A stretch of DNA of 64,000 bases from Pseudomonas sp. VD-NE ins (lineage in GTDB: Bacteria; Pseudomonadota; Gammaproteobacteria; Pseudomonadales; Pseudomonadaceae). Both the position numbers and the translations under genes were made by a program. The DNA is taken from the NCBI RefSeq assembly GCF_031882575.1, contig NZ_CP134772.1, positions 4,235,001 through 4,299,000 of the forward strand, written 5' to 3'. This document shows positions 63,861 through 64,000 of the stretch, in pieces. The notes beneath the pieces are model-generated. The model searched no databases, was not told the DNA's origin, and saw only the letters and a list, made by a program, of their open reading frames with translations. The stretch's first letter is position 1; each line of letters opens with the position of its first letter.

Positions 63861-64000
63861 ATGACGCCTACCCTCACCGCCCCCGAACTGCTCGCCCCCG
63901 CCGGCACCCTGAAAAACATGCGCTACGCCTTCGCCTACGGTGCCGATGCGGTCTACGCCGGTCAGCCGCGATACAGCCTGCGAGTGCGCAACAACGAGTT
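63861..64000 (+). CDS. trhP: tRNA hydroxylation protein TrhP (YegQ, peptidase U32 family), N-terminal fragment
   Basis: Only the first 46 codons lie in the window. After a short leader the sequence ELLAPAGTLKNMRYAFAYGA followed by DAVYAGQPRYSLRVRNNE is nearly identical to the start of E. coli YegQ/TrhP, which takes part in prephenate-dependent hydroxylation of uridine 34 in several tRNAs. The gene continues beyond 64000. Confidence 0.88.
   Translation, partial: MTPTLTAPELLAPAGTLKNMRYAFAYGADAVYAGQPRYSLRVRNNE

Overview
The window is chromosomal DNA from a Pseudomonas of the P. fluorescens group. The evidence is the Pseudomonas-type gene order hupB-lon-clpX-clpP-tig-tRNAs-folD, a PrrF iron-responsive small RNA, a 3-methylcrotonyl-CoA carboxylase (liu) segment, and many dispersed REP/REPIN palindromes of the kind found in P. 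fluorescens genomes. Gene density is high. I see no prophage, insertion sequence, CRISPR array or replication origin.

Layout. 1-3.5 kb: end of the leucine/isovalerate liu operon, a self-cleaving type repressor and a small conserved protein. 3.5-3.7 kb: prrF with its Fur box. 3.9-6.4 kb: cytosolic M14 carboxypeptidase and an MFS exporter behind a large palindrome. 6.4-9.5 kb: an oxidative-stress type module in which catalase-like peroxidase plus cytochrome b561 diverge from an ECF sigma factor plus anti-sigma factor, with two nearly identical ECF promoters between them. 9.6-16.1 kb: a seven-gene archaic (Csu/CupE-type) chaperone-usher pilus operon. 16.3-21.5 kb: ZapE-like ATPase, leucine-rich-repeat protein kinase, YebC-family regulator and a short orphan VgrG. 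21.5-28.7 kb: a 2-aminoethylphosphonate (AEP) utilisation region with FAD-dependent aminophosphonate oxidoreductase, organophosphate-type transporter, two paralogous LysR regulators, PhnW and PhnX. 28.9-38.6 kb: cytochrome b561, D-cysteine desulfhydrase/ACC deaminase-like enzyme, FadH, a nitrilase-fold protein lacking its catalytic residues paired with an AraC regulator, a 28-codon gene, a DUF2242 lipoprotein and a LysR/MFS divergent pair.

38.9-50.6 kb is the housekeeping proteostasis block: PpiD, a tRNA-like RNA, HU-beta, Lon (with a sigma-32 promoter), ClpX, ClpP and trigger factor, then a four-tRNA operon (Arg, His, Leu, His), FolD and PbpG. 50.6-64 kb carries small acidic proteins, a degenerate C39-protease lipoprotein, TerC, a frameshifted nhaR, MFS, SstT, DUF1993, YceH, cupin, SdhL-type shikimate dehydrogenase homologue, several short Pseudomonas proteins, an AI-2E family permease, an exported isochorismatase-like hydrolase and the start of trhP (yegQ).

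The observations I rank highest are the tRNA-like RNA between hupB and ppiD, the matched divergent ECF promoters, the nitrilase-fold pseudoenzyme paired with AraC, the AEP region with two related LysR genes, and the frameshift in nhaR. All function calls come from reading the sequence and from recall of families; no search was run.
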